The notes below the pieces were generated by a model that was not told the DNA's origin, searched no databases, and saw only the letters and a program-made list of their open reading frames with translations. This document shows positions 9,293-18,700 of a DNA stretch of 64,000 bases, in pieces (the first letter of the stretch is position 1; every line of letters starts with the position of its first letter). The position numbers were made by a program, and so were the translations under genes. This DNA comes from JAAFHB01 sp963675995. GTDB lineage: Bacteria > Bacteroidota > Bacteroidia > Bacteroidales > Prolixibacteraceae. The stretch is taken from NCBI GenBank assembly GCA_963675995.2, contig CAXXIY010000001.1, positions 310,001 through 374,000 on the forward strand, read 5' to 3'.

Positions 9293-10567
9293 CTACTGGT
9301 AAGCAGGAATTGACGGGCGCGGTTCACCCTCAAAAGTCAATTCAATAACAGATAACCAAGGATCAGGTGGATATTGAGGCATATCATGCAACCATACCCG
9401 GTCACCTTTTTGCGCTATCCTTGCATATTGCCCCGTCGCCAGCAGACAGGCCGATTTCACTTTTGAGCCACACCATGCGATTGGAACAGTTGAGCCCGGC
9501 CATCTTTGTATGAGGAGATAAACCTTATCTTTCACCCGTGTTGCCATTCCCAGGTTTGGGGCGCCAACCGGAGATGGACCTGCACCATAAAGTGCTTTCC
9601 CGTTCACTTTCATCCACTTTCCAATATTACTCAAAATCTCAGCCTGTTCAATTGGTATCACTCCTTCTCCGTCGGGACTGACATTCAAAAGAAAATTACC
9701 GTTTTGCGAAGAACATGATGCAAGCAGCCGTAAGATTTCGTGTACCGGTTTATAATTACGGTCATAACGGGCATACCCCCAAGTCCTGTTCATGCAAAAG
9801 CAAGATTCCCAGGGTCTGGGTTGTGCCGCTACCACATTTTCAGGCGTCGAGAAATCGCCCGGAAGTGCAGCCCGGTCGTTGATCAGAATTTCGGGTTGCA
9901 GTTTCCGCGCCATATCGAGGATCTGCTGCGATCGCCACCGTAAAGGATCATTGGGGTTGCATCCATCAAACCACAAAATATCTACCTTCCCATAATTGGA
10001 TAGCAATTCCTGAACCTGCGCAAAAGCCTGGTCAGCTATCAATTTCATCGTTGGTTCTGATACGGTAGCACCCAAAGGAAGTACTCCCGGGAAATGCCAG
10101 TCCATCAGAGAGTAATAAAACCCCATTCGCATATCGGCTGCGTGGCAGGCATCAGCAAATTCCCTGACAAGATCGCGCTTTGCACCCGTTTTAACAGAGG
10201 TAAAATCGGAGACTTTGCTATCAAACAAGCAAAATCCATCGTGATGCCGGGTAGTCAGTACAACATATTTCATTCCGGCCTCCTTTGCCTTGGCGACCCA
10301 CTCCTTAGGGTTAAAATCCTTAGGATTAAATTGATTCGCAAGAGCTGCATATTCCGAAAAAGGAACATGTTCCTGATACATGAGCCATTCACCGCGTGCA
10401 GGGATGGAATAGACCCCCCAATGGATAAACATCCCGAAACGGGCCTCCTGCCACCATGTCACGTCGGGATGGTTTTGTTTCTGAACAGAAACCTTATTCC
10501 CATTTTGGGTAAACGAGCTGACTGCAATCAGCAACGCACCAAATGTCAGTAACAATCTATATTTCAT
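9293..10567 (-). CDS. GH29 alpha-L-fucosidase, exported
   Basis: 424 residues with a signal peptide (ending near FTQNG). Canonical GH29 motifs occur in order: WWQEARFGMFIHWGVYS (residues 38-54), TTRHHDGFCLFDSK (residues 105-118), YYSLMDWHFP, and VDILWFDG, where Asp201 is the expected nucleophile. It removes alpha-L-fucose, for example from N-glycan core or antennae. Shorter than GH29 enzymes with extra C-terminal CBMs; only a small beta-domain follows. Its ATG overlaps the stop of the upstream toroid-GDPD gene (ATGA, 10564-10567), so the two are translationally coupled. Confidence 0.93.
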   Translation of the reverse strand: MKYRLLLTFGALLIAVSSFTQNGNKVSVQKQNHPDVTWWQEARFGMFIHWGVYSIPARGEWLMYQEHVPFSEYAALANQFNPKDFNPKEWVAKAKEAGMKYVVLTTRHHDGFCLFDSKVSDFTSVKTGAKRDLVREFADACHAADMRMGFYYSLMDWHFPGVLPLGATVSEPTMKLIADQAFAQVQELLSNYGKVDILWFDGCNPNDPLRWRSQQILDMARKLQPEILINDRAALPGDFSTPENVVAAQPRPWESCFCMNRTWGYARYDRNYKPVHEILRLLASCSSQNGNFLLNVSPDGEGVIPIEQAEILSNIGKWMKVNGKALYGAGPSPVGAPNLGMATRVKDKVYLLIQRWPGSTVPIAWCGSKVKSACLLATGQYARIAQKGDRVWLHDMPQYPPDPWLSVIELTFEGEPRPSIPAYQ

Positions 10568-12696
10568 TTCCTGTTTTTTATAAATTCAATTAGTCCCTGA
10601 GGGTTATCGGTCTGAATACCGTCTGTTCCCCATTTGATAATTTGTTCCCACTCCTCTGGTGTCTCCTTTTTATCATCAACAAAAACTTTGGACTGATGGA
10701 GGTGAGCTGTCTTTACAAAACTTTCAGTTAACTGTCCCATATCACTTGCGATTACGCGCGGACGGACCTTGTTCACTACTTCCGGAATATTCTTTTCAGG
10801 TCCCGGATCGGGCATTGCGATGCATTTATAGCAAAGTTGCTTTAACTCAAGGATTAAATCCATATGTGAGGCAGGGATATACCACACAATCTCGCGTTCC
10901 ATATCATATTTCTTGATGATCCTGAGCAATTCAGGAACTAAAGGTTCCTTAAGGTCAAGATAAATACCTATCTGACCGCGACACAATTGCATAATATCTT
11001 CAATACCCGGAATCCGCGTATTTTTCCAGTCAGGACCCGTTTTTTCACCGATATCCAGTTTTTTGATCTCTTCAAGGGTGAAATCTTTCACTTTTCCAGT
11101 TGTTCCAACGACATACTGATCGACAGAGGCATTGTGGACACTTACGATTCTTCCGTCTTTAGTAGCTCTTGTATCAATCTCTACAAAGTCACAACCCAGG
11201 TCAATAGCCTTTTGAATTGCCGGCAGCGAATTCTCCGGGATACCTATGTGGGCACCGCGATGAGCAATAATGTAAGTATTACCATGTTTTGGTTTTGGAA
11301 AATAGTCCCGGATTGCAGCTGTTACTTTACCGTCAGGTGTTTTTGCCGTTGCCCACTCTGGAACAGCTTTCAATGCATCCATAAAATTATGTATCACGTC
11401 GGTATGACAATCTTCCTGCCATCCCCCCTCCCTGAGCCAGTGCCATTCGCCCGTCTGATCGCAAACGACGCCATCTTCGCGAATAAAATAAGTGATCCAT
11501 GAAAGGTTGCGGAAGGCCATATCACGATACATTTCCCCTCCTCCGGCTGCATAAAACATAGCGCACACTGCTCCAAAAGTTGAATTGATTCCTCCCCATG
11601 CCCGTCGGTCGGTATCCTGTTCCCCAACACAGGTAACACCTCCCGGACGATCCATGCCAAAATTCCTGATTGCAAACTGAATGCATTGCTCAGCATGATT
11701 CTTCCACAACGGATCGAGTGCCTCTCTCTTTTCGATGAGGTACCGGGCCATGTTCAGCGGCGCCCATGCATTTCGGTTATCCTCCTTTGGCTGATCTTCA
11801 AAAAACTGGACCCACAAACATTTCGCTTTGTCTTCCGGTGCTTTCAGTTGGAAATCGACGATCCATCCCCATAATTCATCACGTGACTTTTTAAATTCCG
11901 GATATCCCATTTCGAGCAGACGATCCCAAAGTCTTAATATATAAACCATATTACCACTTCTTTCACCCCAATATTTACCGGTAACAGCATCCACCCTGAA
12001 AGGCCAAGGAGAATGAAGGGCATCCCCTTTCCGCATATTTTTCACTAAAACCTGCGCGTTGTGTACCGCCTGATCAAGATACTTTTTTTCCTTTGTCTCC
12101 TGGTAAAGTTCCAGCAAGGCAAAACCGGCAATTCCCCCCTTGTCGGGTTCAATTACATTCTTGCCGTAATCTGCATCATTCTGAGAACTTTGTTTCAAAG
12201 GGAAATCGGTGATAAGCCCTGTTGACCGGGTAAAACCGGGATAAGCCCCTTCATTGGCGGTATTTGTCTCCTTCACCAGATAATCGCCCATTTTCCTGGC
12301 AACATTAAGTACCCTGGGATCAGACTTCCCTTTGTATTCCCAGTATTTCAGGTAAGAGATAATCCCCATCCCATCCTGTGTAGCCGGAATAAAGTCATTC
12401 CGGTAAGGCTGGTAATGCTCATTCATAAATGTGACGTAAACATAGCAGGGATATCCATGTTCGTTTACGGGAGCTTTTAAATACCAGTTCATCTCCCTTT
12501 CAATGGCATCGTCCCAGGTGGTCCACGGAGTTAACTTCGGTTCTTTCAGATTGTCATCATAAATGGGTTCATGCCACCCGATTTTTGCAGGCATATAGTT
12601 ATGAATAGCCTGAGCATACCCCTCCTTTTTAGGAAGAATAAGGAACAGCGCTGCCGTAAGTGTAAACAAGAAAATATTGGTTTTGGAAGATCTCAT
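10564..12696 (-). CDS. Alpha/alpha-toroid glycosidase-like domain fused to glycerophosphodiester phosphodiesterase
   Basis: 710 residues with a signal peptide (ending near GYAQ). Residues about 30-465 look like a six-hairpin (alpha/alpha) toroid: repeated helix pairs with small-residue turns, for example YPCYVYVTFMNEH, GGIAGFALLELYQE, GEWHWLREGGWQEDCH. From about residue 470 a complete GDPD TIM barrel follows: YIIAHRGAH, PENSLPAI, VEIDTRATKDG, VSVHN, GIYLDLKEP, ending DGIQTDNPQGLIEF. All expected GDPD metal/catalytic residues (His-Arg, Glu, Glu-x-Asp, His) are present. The fusion of a carbohydrate-type toroid with a phosphodiesterase is unusual. It heads the toroid-GDPD/GH29 operon and has the shared promoter box upstream. 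Confidence 0.82.
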   Translation of the reverse strand: MRSSKTNIFLFTLTAALFLILPKKEGYAQAIHNYMPAKIGWHEPIYDDNLKEPKLTPWTTWDDAIEREMNWYLKAPVNEHGYPCYVYVTFMNEHYQPYRNDFIPATQDGMGIISYLKYWEYKGKSDPRVLNVARKMGDYLVKETNTANEGAYPGFTRSTGLITDFPLKQSSQNDADYGKNVIEPDKGGIAGFALLELYQETKEKKYLDQAVHNAQVLVKNMRKGDALHSPWPFRVDAVTGKYWGERSGNMVYILRLWDRLLEMGYPEFKKSRDELWGWIVDFQLKAPEDKAKCLWVQFFEDQPKEDNRNAWAPLNMARYLIEKREALDPLWKNHAEQCIQFAIRNFGMDRPGGVTCVGEQDTDRRAWGGINSTFGAVCAMFYAAGGGEMYRDMAFRNLSWITYFIREDGVVCDQTGEWHWLREGGWQEDCHTDVIHNFMDALKAVPEWATAKTPDGKVTAAIRDYFPKPKHGNTYIIAHRGAHIGIPENSLPAIQKAIDLGCDFVEIDTRATKDGRIVSVHNASVDQYVVGTTGKVKDFTLEEIKKLDIGEKTGPDWKNTRIPGIEDIMQLCRGQIGIYLDLKEPLVPELLRIIKKYDMEREIVWYIPASHMDLILELKQLCYKCIAMPDPGPEKNIPEVVNKVRPRVIASDMGQLTESFVKTAHLHQSKVFVDDKKETPEEWEQIIKWGTDGIQTDNPQGLIEFIKNRK

Positions 12697-12716
12697 GGTT
12701 CAATTTCAGATGAACC

Positions 12717-12778
12717 CAAAAATAGCGATGGTTTTGGTCAATAACTTCTGAAATCTTAGGAAAAGCACATTAAATATT
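12717..12778 (-). promoter_or_regulatory. Conserved operon promoter box, copy 2
   Basis: CAATAACTTC at 12739-12748, four variable bases, then a 26-base block at 12753-12778 that shares 22/26 with the copies at 3198 and 36282, including the invariant 17 bases AAAGCACATTAAATATT. On the minus strand a perfect -7 element TATTTTTG (12717-12724) lies 14 bases from the first element, as in the other copies, and 20 bases before the ATG at 12696. Confidence 0.68.
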
Positions 12779-12811
12779 ACCATTTTTCATATTTAATCAG
12801 CATGCATTTTG

Positions 12812-12819
12812 TACTTTTG
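12812..12819 (+). promoter_or_regulatory. -7 promoter element for the second GH28 gene
   Basis: TACTTTTG fits TAnnTTTG and lies 35 bases before the ATG at 12855. Confidence 0.5.
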
Positions 12820-12854
12820 AACAACAATCGAAGTCTGATTATAATCCTGGAGTT

Positions 12855-14378
12855 ATGATGTGGAAAAAAACTGTTCCGGTTCTTCTTTGTCTAATCGTTT
12901 TATACCAGTTTGGAAATTGTGTCATTGCTGCTAAACTGAGTGAGCGTGATCCATCAAATGCTTACTACAACGTGAAAAATTATGGTGCGAAAGCAGACGG
13001 GGTTGACAAAGATACCCATGCGGTTCAGAATGCTATTGACTCCTGTAAATCCCACGGCGGAGGAACCGTTTATTTCCCGCCGGGAACCTACATCTGCGGA
13101 AGTCTCCATTTAAAAAGCAATATCGCATTGTATCTTGATCATGGAGCGGTAATCAAAATGTCAACGGATCAAGAAGACTTTGATCCTTATGAAAAGCTGG
13201 ATTTTAAAACTGCAGGGGATAAGGAGACCAGTTTTTTCCATTATGCACTTATCTGGGGTGAAGACCTTGAACATATCGCGATTCTGGGTTCCGGGATCAT
13301 TGATGGAAACAGGGTAAAAAGGGGTGGTCCCAAACCAATCGCTTTAAAACGTTGCAGCCAGGTTACCATCAGGGATATCACCCTAAAAAATGCCCCAAAT
13401 TATAACATCAGCCTGTTGGGTACTGATTTTGTGACGATATCCGGGGTTACCATCCTGAATGGTTACAGTGATGGCATAGATCCGGATGCCTGTAAAAATG
13501 TCAGAATATCTGATTGTTTTATTGACTGTTATGATGACGCCATCGTTCCAAAGGCCAGCTTTTCGCTGGGTGAGCGTCGTTCGGTTGAAAACCTCACGGT
13601 AACCAATTGCACACTGGCTACCAATTGCAATGCCTTTAAATTCGGGACTGAGTCAGGTGGCGGATTTAAAAATGTAACCTTCTCCAACTCCACAATACTT
13701 CCCCGAAAAATTGGAAGGCCGGCTGATTCAGGAATCTCTTTGGAGTCTGTGGATGGAGCTGAAATTGAAGGGGTAACCATATGCAATATTGCGATGACCA
13801 ACATAAAATCACCTGTGTTTCTGCGGCTTGGAAACCGGGGAAGGGATATGCAAACCCCAACCCCGGGCTATTTAAGAAATGTGATAATCAGTAATATTAC
13901 CGCAACCGGAGCATTACAGGCGTCGATCATTGCTGGAATCCCGGGGTTTCCGGTAGAGAACATCACGTTGAACAATTTTAAAATAGCTTGTGCTGGAGGC
14001 GGGTCATTTGATGGCAAAATTGAAAGTGTGCCGGAGCTAATCGACAAATACCCCGACTCAGATATGTTTGGGGCAATCCCTTCCTGGGGATTCTATTGCC
14101 GACACGCAAAGAACCTGAGACTTGAGTCAATTGAGCTGACAGTTGATCACCCTGACAAACGATCTGCATTCATTTTTGAGGATGTGGCAAAATTGAACAT
14201 CGTTGCTGTTGCCGCCGAAAGAAACGAAGGGGCGCCTTCACTCCTGTATTTCAAAGATACTAAACAAGTGGTGATTAGCGGCTGTCGGATTCCGAAGAAT
14301 GAATCAATTTTTATTAATGTAATACCGAGTCAGAAAAAAGAGATTCATCTGATTGACAATGTAATAATCAGAAATTAA
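12855..14378 (+). CDS. GH28-family polygalacturonase-like enzyme (copy 2)
   Basis: 507 residues, N-terminal signal peptide (cleavage near VIAAK). Same architecture as the GH28 at 7602-9158: YNVKNYGAKADGVDKDT, GGGTVYFPPGTY, then a beta-helix. Candidate catalytic aspartates lie in YSDGIDPDACKNVRISDC and CYDDAIVPKASF; the later motif is KFGTESGGGF. The two GH28s are diverged paralogues, not a recent duplication. Divergent from the toroid-GDPD operon; the DegT-type aminotransferase follows after 30 bp and is probably co-transcribed. Likely an exo-type galacturonosidase; substrate inferred from family only. Confidence 0.88.
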   Translation: MMWKKTVPVLLCLIVLYQFGNCVIAAKLSERDPSNAYYNVKNYGAKADGVDKDTHAVQNAIDSCKSHGGGTVYFPPGTYICGSLHLKSNIALYLDHGAVIKMSTDQEDFDPYEKLDFKTAGDKETSFFHYALIWGEDLEHIAILGSGIIDGNRVKRGGPKPIALKRCSQVTIRDITLKNAPNYNISLLGTDFVTISGVTILNGYSDGIDPDACKNVRISDCFIDCYDDAIVPKASFSLGERRSVENLTVTNCTLATNCNAFKFGTESGGGFKNVTFSNSTILPRKIGRPADSGISLESVDGAEIEGVTICNIAMTNIKSPVFLRLGNRGRDMQTPTPGYLRNVIISNITATGALQASIIAGIPGFPVENITLNNFKIACAGGGSFDGKIESVPELIDKYPDSDMFGAIPSWGFYCRHAKNLRLESIELTVDHPDKRSAFIFEDVAKLNIVAVAAERNEGAPSLLYFKDTKQVVISGCRIPKNESIFINVIPSQKKEIHLIDNVIIRN

Positions 14379-14408
14379 GATTCAGAATACATCAAAATAA
14401 ATTTAAAA

Positions 14409-15674
14409 ATGAACCAATCGAAAGAAGAGAGCAAGATTCCGGTTTTTATTCAGACTGCCTTTCCGGCTCAGCCCGATCTGGATAATTGGAAACAGGTAGG
14501 AGAAGAGGAGGCCCAAATGGTTTACGATATGACCATTCGGAATGAACTTTCCGGAGGGACTCCTGTTGTTCGCGAATTTGAGAAGAGCTGGCGCGAATGG
14601 CTGAATGTAAAATATGCCATTTCGACCTTTAACGGAACATCGGCTTTGTATTGTTCCTATTTTGGAGTGGGTGTCGGTCCTGGAGATGAGATCATTTGTC
14701 CCGTCTATACCTGGATCTGTACCATTGCCCCAGCCCTTTTTCTGGGTGCACGGCCCGTTTTTGCGGAGTGCGATCCGGAAACCCTCCAAATCGATCCCGA
14801 AGATATCCTTCGAAAGATAACCCCCAAAACCAGGGCAATCGTTGTGGTTCATTTATGGGGAAATGTTTGCGATATGGACCGGATCATGGAGATCAGCAGA
14901 ACGACTGGAATTCCTATCATTGAAGATTGCTCTCATGCCCATGGCGCGACGTACAAAGGGAAAATGGTTGGCTCAATCGGTCAGGTCGGAGCATGGAGTT
15001 TGCAGGGGAGTAAAGCCCTTAGTGCCGGAGAGGGCGGAATGATCGCAACCAATGATGCAGAAATATTTGAACGGGCCTGCCTTGCCGGACAGGTGAACCG
15101 ACTTGGAGGAATCGACTTATTGACAGAAAAATACGCTGATCTGCAACCCCTGGGATTGGGAATGAAATTCAGGGCACACCCCTTGGGGATGGGGATTGCC
15201 ACTGTTCAGTTTAAAAAACTCCCGGGTTTAAATCTTCGAAGGAAGAGCTATGTCGAGTACGTTGAGGAGCAACTCAAAAATATTCCCGGTTTGAGCCCTT
15301 TAAAAGTTTACCAGGGGGCTGAACGTGGCGGATATTATGCCTTCCCCATCCTTTATCACCCGGAGGAGATGAAAGGAATACCAACTTCAACAATAATTCA
15401 GCTCATTCAGCAAGAGGGACTTAATGCATCAGCAAGTCCTTATGGTTTGTTACATGGGTTAAAATTGTTCGCCAAAGGATTCGATATTTTTACACATGAG
15501 CGCGGACCTCTGTCGGGTGATTACCAGGGATATCAGGAAGGGGACTTCCCTGTTACCGAAGCCATTTTTCAGCGACTGATCTTTTTACCTGTCCTTTCTG
15601 ATCCGGTACCGGGCGCCGCGGAGAAAGTTGTGGCGATGTTGAAACGGGCGGTAAACAGGTTAGAGGAAATGTGA
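14409..15674 (+). CDS. DegT/DnrJ/EryC1/StrS-family PLP aminotransferase
   Basis: 421 residues, no signal peptide, so cytoplasmic. Fold-type I features: FNGTSALYCSYFGVGVGPGD (substrate/PLP loop), the PLP-ring Asp in PIIEDCSHAHGA, and the Schiff-base lysine Lys202 in LQGSKALSAGEGG. Family members transaminate keto-sugars (nucleotide-linked or free) using glutamate or glutamine; some homologues act as dehydratases or deoxy-inositol enzymes. It follows a GH28 gene by 30 bp in the same direction, so it may process a sugar released by the locus, but a sugar-nucleotide role cannot be excluded. A bidirectional terminator lies just downstream. Confidence 0.85.
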   Translation: MNQSKEESKIPVFIQTAFPAQPDLDNWKQVGEEEAQMVYDMTIRNELSGGTPVVREFEKSWREWLNVKYAISTFNGTSALYCSYFGVGVGPGDEIICPVYTWICTIAPALFLGARPVFAECDPETLQIDPEDILRKITPKTRAIVVVHLWGNVCDMDRIMEISRTTGIPIIEDCSHAHGATYKGKMVGSIGQVGAWSLQGSKALSAGEGGMIATNDAEIFERACLAGQVNRLGGIDLLTEKYADLQPLGLGMKFRAHPLGMGIATVQFKKLPGLNLRRKSYVEYVEEQLKNIPGLSPLKVYQGAERGGYYAFPILYHPEEMKGIPTSTIIQLIQQEGLNASASPYGLLHGLKLFAKGFDIFTHERGPLSGDYQGYQEGDFPVTEAIFQRLIFLPVLSDPVPGAAEKVVAMLKRAVNRLEEM

Positions 15675-15713
15675 GAATAATGATTTTTATGGCTCTACTA
15701 AGGTTAAAAGGGT

Positions 15714-15760
15714 AGGTCAATAAGGTTTGAAAATGCAAAAACCTTATTGACCTTATTTTT
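15714..15760. terminator. Bidirectional intrinsic terminator between DegT and GH92 genes
   Basis: Arms 15714-15728 (AGGTCAATAAGGTTT) and 15739-15753 are perfectly complementary over 15 bp with a 10-base loop, followed by TTATTTTT. The two flanking genes converge here and the second arm touches the GH92 stop codon at 15753. Confidence 0.8.
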
Positions 15761-18659
15761 CAAGATGAAACAACGCCCCTGCCGGTATCTCCTGTTTCGC
15801 AATACCTGGCCCTTCCCACATGACCCTATTAAATTTTCTCGCGCCAAGCTGGAAATACTTCTCAAGGACCGCGTACTTGCCTTTGCGCAGTGCGATAGTC
15901 CTTAAACCCCCTCCAAGAAATTCCTTCCCATCGAGGTAAAGAGTACACCGGTCGTTTACCTTGATCGAAAAAGTATAAATTCCATCTTTTGGAACATCCA
16001 GATATCCGGAATAGATGTAGCCAAAATAGTCTTCCCGCTTCCGCTTTTCTATTGTAAACGATGGAATAATCCCACTTTCAAGTGGAGTCAGTTTATCCAG
16101 GTCGTCTACTTCCATCACCTGAGCGTGGTAATATTTGTAATTCAATCCTTTTACAAAATGTCCTGTACCTTCCAGGTTCTTATATTTTTCAAACTCCAGT
16201 TTATTTACCCGGACGGCTACCGGCAGGCTGGGTAAAAGACCGGCTTTAAAAGCGGCAAACCTTAAACTGGTCGTTTTATCCAAAGTTACCGGAGCGGTAT
16301 AAAGTGAAGATTTTTCGGTCGGCCGGCTTCCATCGATAGTGTAATAAATCTTTGCTTTCGGATCATCACAGAAAAGGGTCACTTTACCCGTCTGAAGAAA
16401 GTATTCATCGGAAGTAACCGCATAGGGTAGCATAACTGCTGATTCAAATTTCCCGCTTGAAGGCCGGTCTTCCCGGGCAGTTCCCCACCCCTTGTTGGGG
16501 ATTGCCCCCATTTCAAAAACCAGTTCGGCACCATTGAGGATATCCTGATGGGTAAACCACGATTTTGTATAAGGGGCTTCGTTAAGTGTAACCGCCTGAA
16601 TATATTTATTTTCAGCTGATGGTTGATTTGCCCTGATCGAAAATTTCTTCCCATTTTCAAGATGGATAGTTACCTTATCAAATATCGGAGTGCCAATCAC
16701 ATAATCAGGTGTCCCGGGACAAACCTGGTAAAACCCCATCGCACTCAGGATATACCATGCCGACATCTGTCCGCAATCCTCATTTCCGCTCAGGCCATTG
16801 GGTTGATCATCATACAAGGTATCGAGAATTTGTCTCACGATCGCCATTGTCTTCCATGGAACTCCCGCATAATTGTATAAATAGGCCATATGGTGACTGG
16901 GCTCATTCCCATGCGCATATTGCCCGATCAATCCTGTGGCATCGATGGCATTTTGATCATGCTTCGATTGCTTTGTAAAAAGGGTATCCATCCAGGCGAT
17001 GAATTTCTGATCACCCCCAATCAGTCCGATTAACCCGTTCACATCGTGGGGAGCAAACAGACTGTACTGAAAAGAGTTCCCCTCAACAAAATGTTCACTT
17101 CCCTCAGATGGATCAAAAGGAGCCACCCACCTCCTGTCAGAATTTTTAGGACGCATAAATCCCGTTGAAGGATCATACATATTTTTGTAAAACTGAGCAC
17201 GGTAACTGTAATCGTGAAAATCCTCCTCCTGGTTGAGCAGCTTTGCCATTTGTGAAACACTCCAGTCGTTATAGGAATATTCCATTACCTCCGATACCGA
17301 GCCACCTGATTTATCAGCAGGAATATATCCAAGATCCTTATAATAGCCAATGTTCTCAACCCGTTTCTTCATCGCTTCGTAAGCCAGTTTTTGATCAAAA
17401 CCACGAATCCCTTTCATATACCCATCCAGAATCACCGAGTGGGTGTGATAACCAATCATCACTGCAGTATTATTACCAGCCAGCTCCCATTGGGGCAGCA
17501 CTCCGCTGATGCGGTACATCTCCAGAAAAGTTTTGATAAATTCCTGATAACGCGCTGGATCTATGATCGTATAAAGTGGCATGTTTGCACGGAAAGTGTC
17601 CCATAACGAGAAGACGGTGTAGTTCGTAAATCCTTCCGCCTTATGGATTTTATGATCTACACCGCGATATCTGTTGTCAACATCCATAAAAATATTTGGA
17701 GCGATGGCAGTATGATAGAGGGCAGTATAGAAGATACGCTGTTGCTTATTCGTTCCACCCTCAACGTCAATTTTTGAGAGAAAACTGTTCCAGCTGCGTT
17801 TGGCATCATTGGCAATTTTCCCGAAATCCCACCCCGGATTCTCTGCCTCCAGGTTTTTTCTTGCACCGGCAATATCGACAGCTGAGATCCCGATTTTCAC
17901 CAGTACTTCCTCTTGATCCTTCGTCTGAAACTGCACAAAAGCCCTGATATTTGTCCCCTCAGCTTTCTTTATCCCACCAACCAGTTTATCATCAAGTGCA
18001 ATACCCGACGACTTAAATGGCTTTGAAAATTTCGCATAGAAATAGACATACTGATCGTCAGCCCACCTTCTGGATCTGCGCAACCCCTGAATCTCTGTAT
18101 CGCTGATTATTTCAATATTCGATTCCAATACATGGTCTCTGTTCTTCAGATCAATAATGATATTCGATTGCTTGGATGCAGGGAAAGTGTAACGGTGGAA
18201 CGCTGAACGGGTGGTGGCTGTCAGTTCAGCCTTCACATTGTCATCATCGAGCAGGACACTGTAATATCCGGGAGACGCATGTTCGTTGGCATGACTGAAT
18301 GCCGAACGGTATCCCGATTTCGGATCATGCTCATCACCTGGCAGGATCTGAACCTTTCCAACCGTAGGCATCAGTAAAACATCACAATATTCCGGAGCCC
18401 CTGTGCCACTCAGATGGGTCTGACTGAATCCCATGATCGTTTTATCGGAATAATGATATCCCGATGAGCCATCCCAATCCTCCCAGCGGGTATCAGGACT
18501 GATCTGAACCATCCCAAACGGGACTGTAGCTCCGGGGAAGGTGTGTCCGTGTCCACCGGTTCCGATAAACGGGTCAACGAAGGAGACATACGCTTTCTTA
18601 GAATCCGGCACGGTGCATGATGCAAGTGCAAAAATCAGAACTGGAATGAATAATCTCAT
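15753..18659 (-). CDS. GH92 exo-alpha-mannosidase, lipoprotein, with chitobiase-C-like and PA14-like modules
   Basis: The ATG at 18659 is preferred: it gives a lipoprotein signal (MRLFIPVLIFALASC); an in-frame start at 18689 would add ten residues. GH92 hallmarks: VDPFIGTGGHGHTFPGATVP, the catalytic acid in HGNEPSHH (Glu586), and the Asp/Glu base region GNEDCGQMSAWYILSAMG. After about residue 740 come a chitobiase/hexosaminidase C-terminal-like domain (AKIYYTIDGSRPTEKSS) and a PA14-like domain (YSGYLDVPKDGIYTFSI, CTLYLDGKEF). GH92 enzymes are calcium-dependent, inverting and remove alpha-mannose from N-glycans or mannans. Last gene of the GH172-nuclease-GH92 unit. Confidence 0.95.
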   Translation of the reverse strand: MRLFIPVLIFALASCTVPDSKKAYVSFVDPFIGTGGHGHTFPGATVPFGMVQISPDTRWEDWDGSSGYHYSDKTIMGFSQTHLSGTGAPEYCDVLLMPTVGKVQILPGDEHDPKSGYRSAFSHANEHASPGYYSVLLDDDNVKAELTATTRSAFHRYTFPASKQSNIIIDLKNRDHVLESNIEIISDTEIQGLRRSRRWADDQYVYFYAKFSKPFKSSGIALDDKLVGGIKKAEGTNIRAFVQFQTKDQEEVLVKIGISAVDIAGARKNLEAENPGWDFGKIANDAKRSWNSFLSKIDVEGGTNKQQRIFYTALYHTAIAPNIFMDVDNRYRGVDHKIHKAEGFTNYTVFSLWDTFRANMPLYTIIDPARYQEFIKTFLEMYRISGVLPQWELAGNNTAVMIGYHTHSVILDGYMKGIRGFDQKLAYEAMKKRVENIGYYKDLGYIPADKSGGSVSEVMEYSYNDWSVSQMAKLLNQEEDFHDYSYRAQFYKNMYDPSTGFMRPKNSDRRWVAPFDPSEGSEHFVEGNSFQYSLFAPHDVNGLIGLIGGDQKFIAWMDTLFTKQSKHDQNAIDATGLIGQYAHGNEPSHHMAYLYNYAGVPWKTMAIVRQILDTLYDDQPNGLSGNEDCGQMSAWYILSAMGFYQVCPGTPDYVIGTPIFDKVTIHLENGKKFSIRANQPSAENKYIQAVTLNEAPYTKSWFTHQDILNGAELVFEMGAIPNKGWGTAREDRPSSGKFESAVMLPYAVTSDEYFLQTGKVTLFCDDPKAKIYYTIDGSRPTEKSSLYTAPVTLDKTTSLRFAAFKAGLLPSLPVAVRVNKLEFEKYKNLEGTGHFVKGLNYKYYHAQVMEVDDLDKLTPLESGIIPSFTIEKRKREDYFGYIYSGYLDVPKDGIYTFSIKVNDRCTLYLDGKEFLGGGLRTIALRKGKYAVLEKYFQLGARKFNRVMWEGPGIAKQEIPAGALFHLEK

Positions 18660-18700
18660 TGTGAATAGTTTAGTTTGTTGTAAATGCACTTTAAATTTTA

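Noticed and set aside
14403..14852. 149-codon open frame on the minus strand opposite the DegT aminotransferase
   Set aside because: It is fully inside a well-supported gene on the other strand and its translation resembles no protein. The same applies to the many long antisense frames opposite the GH92, GH28 and leuS genes.
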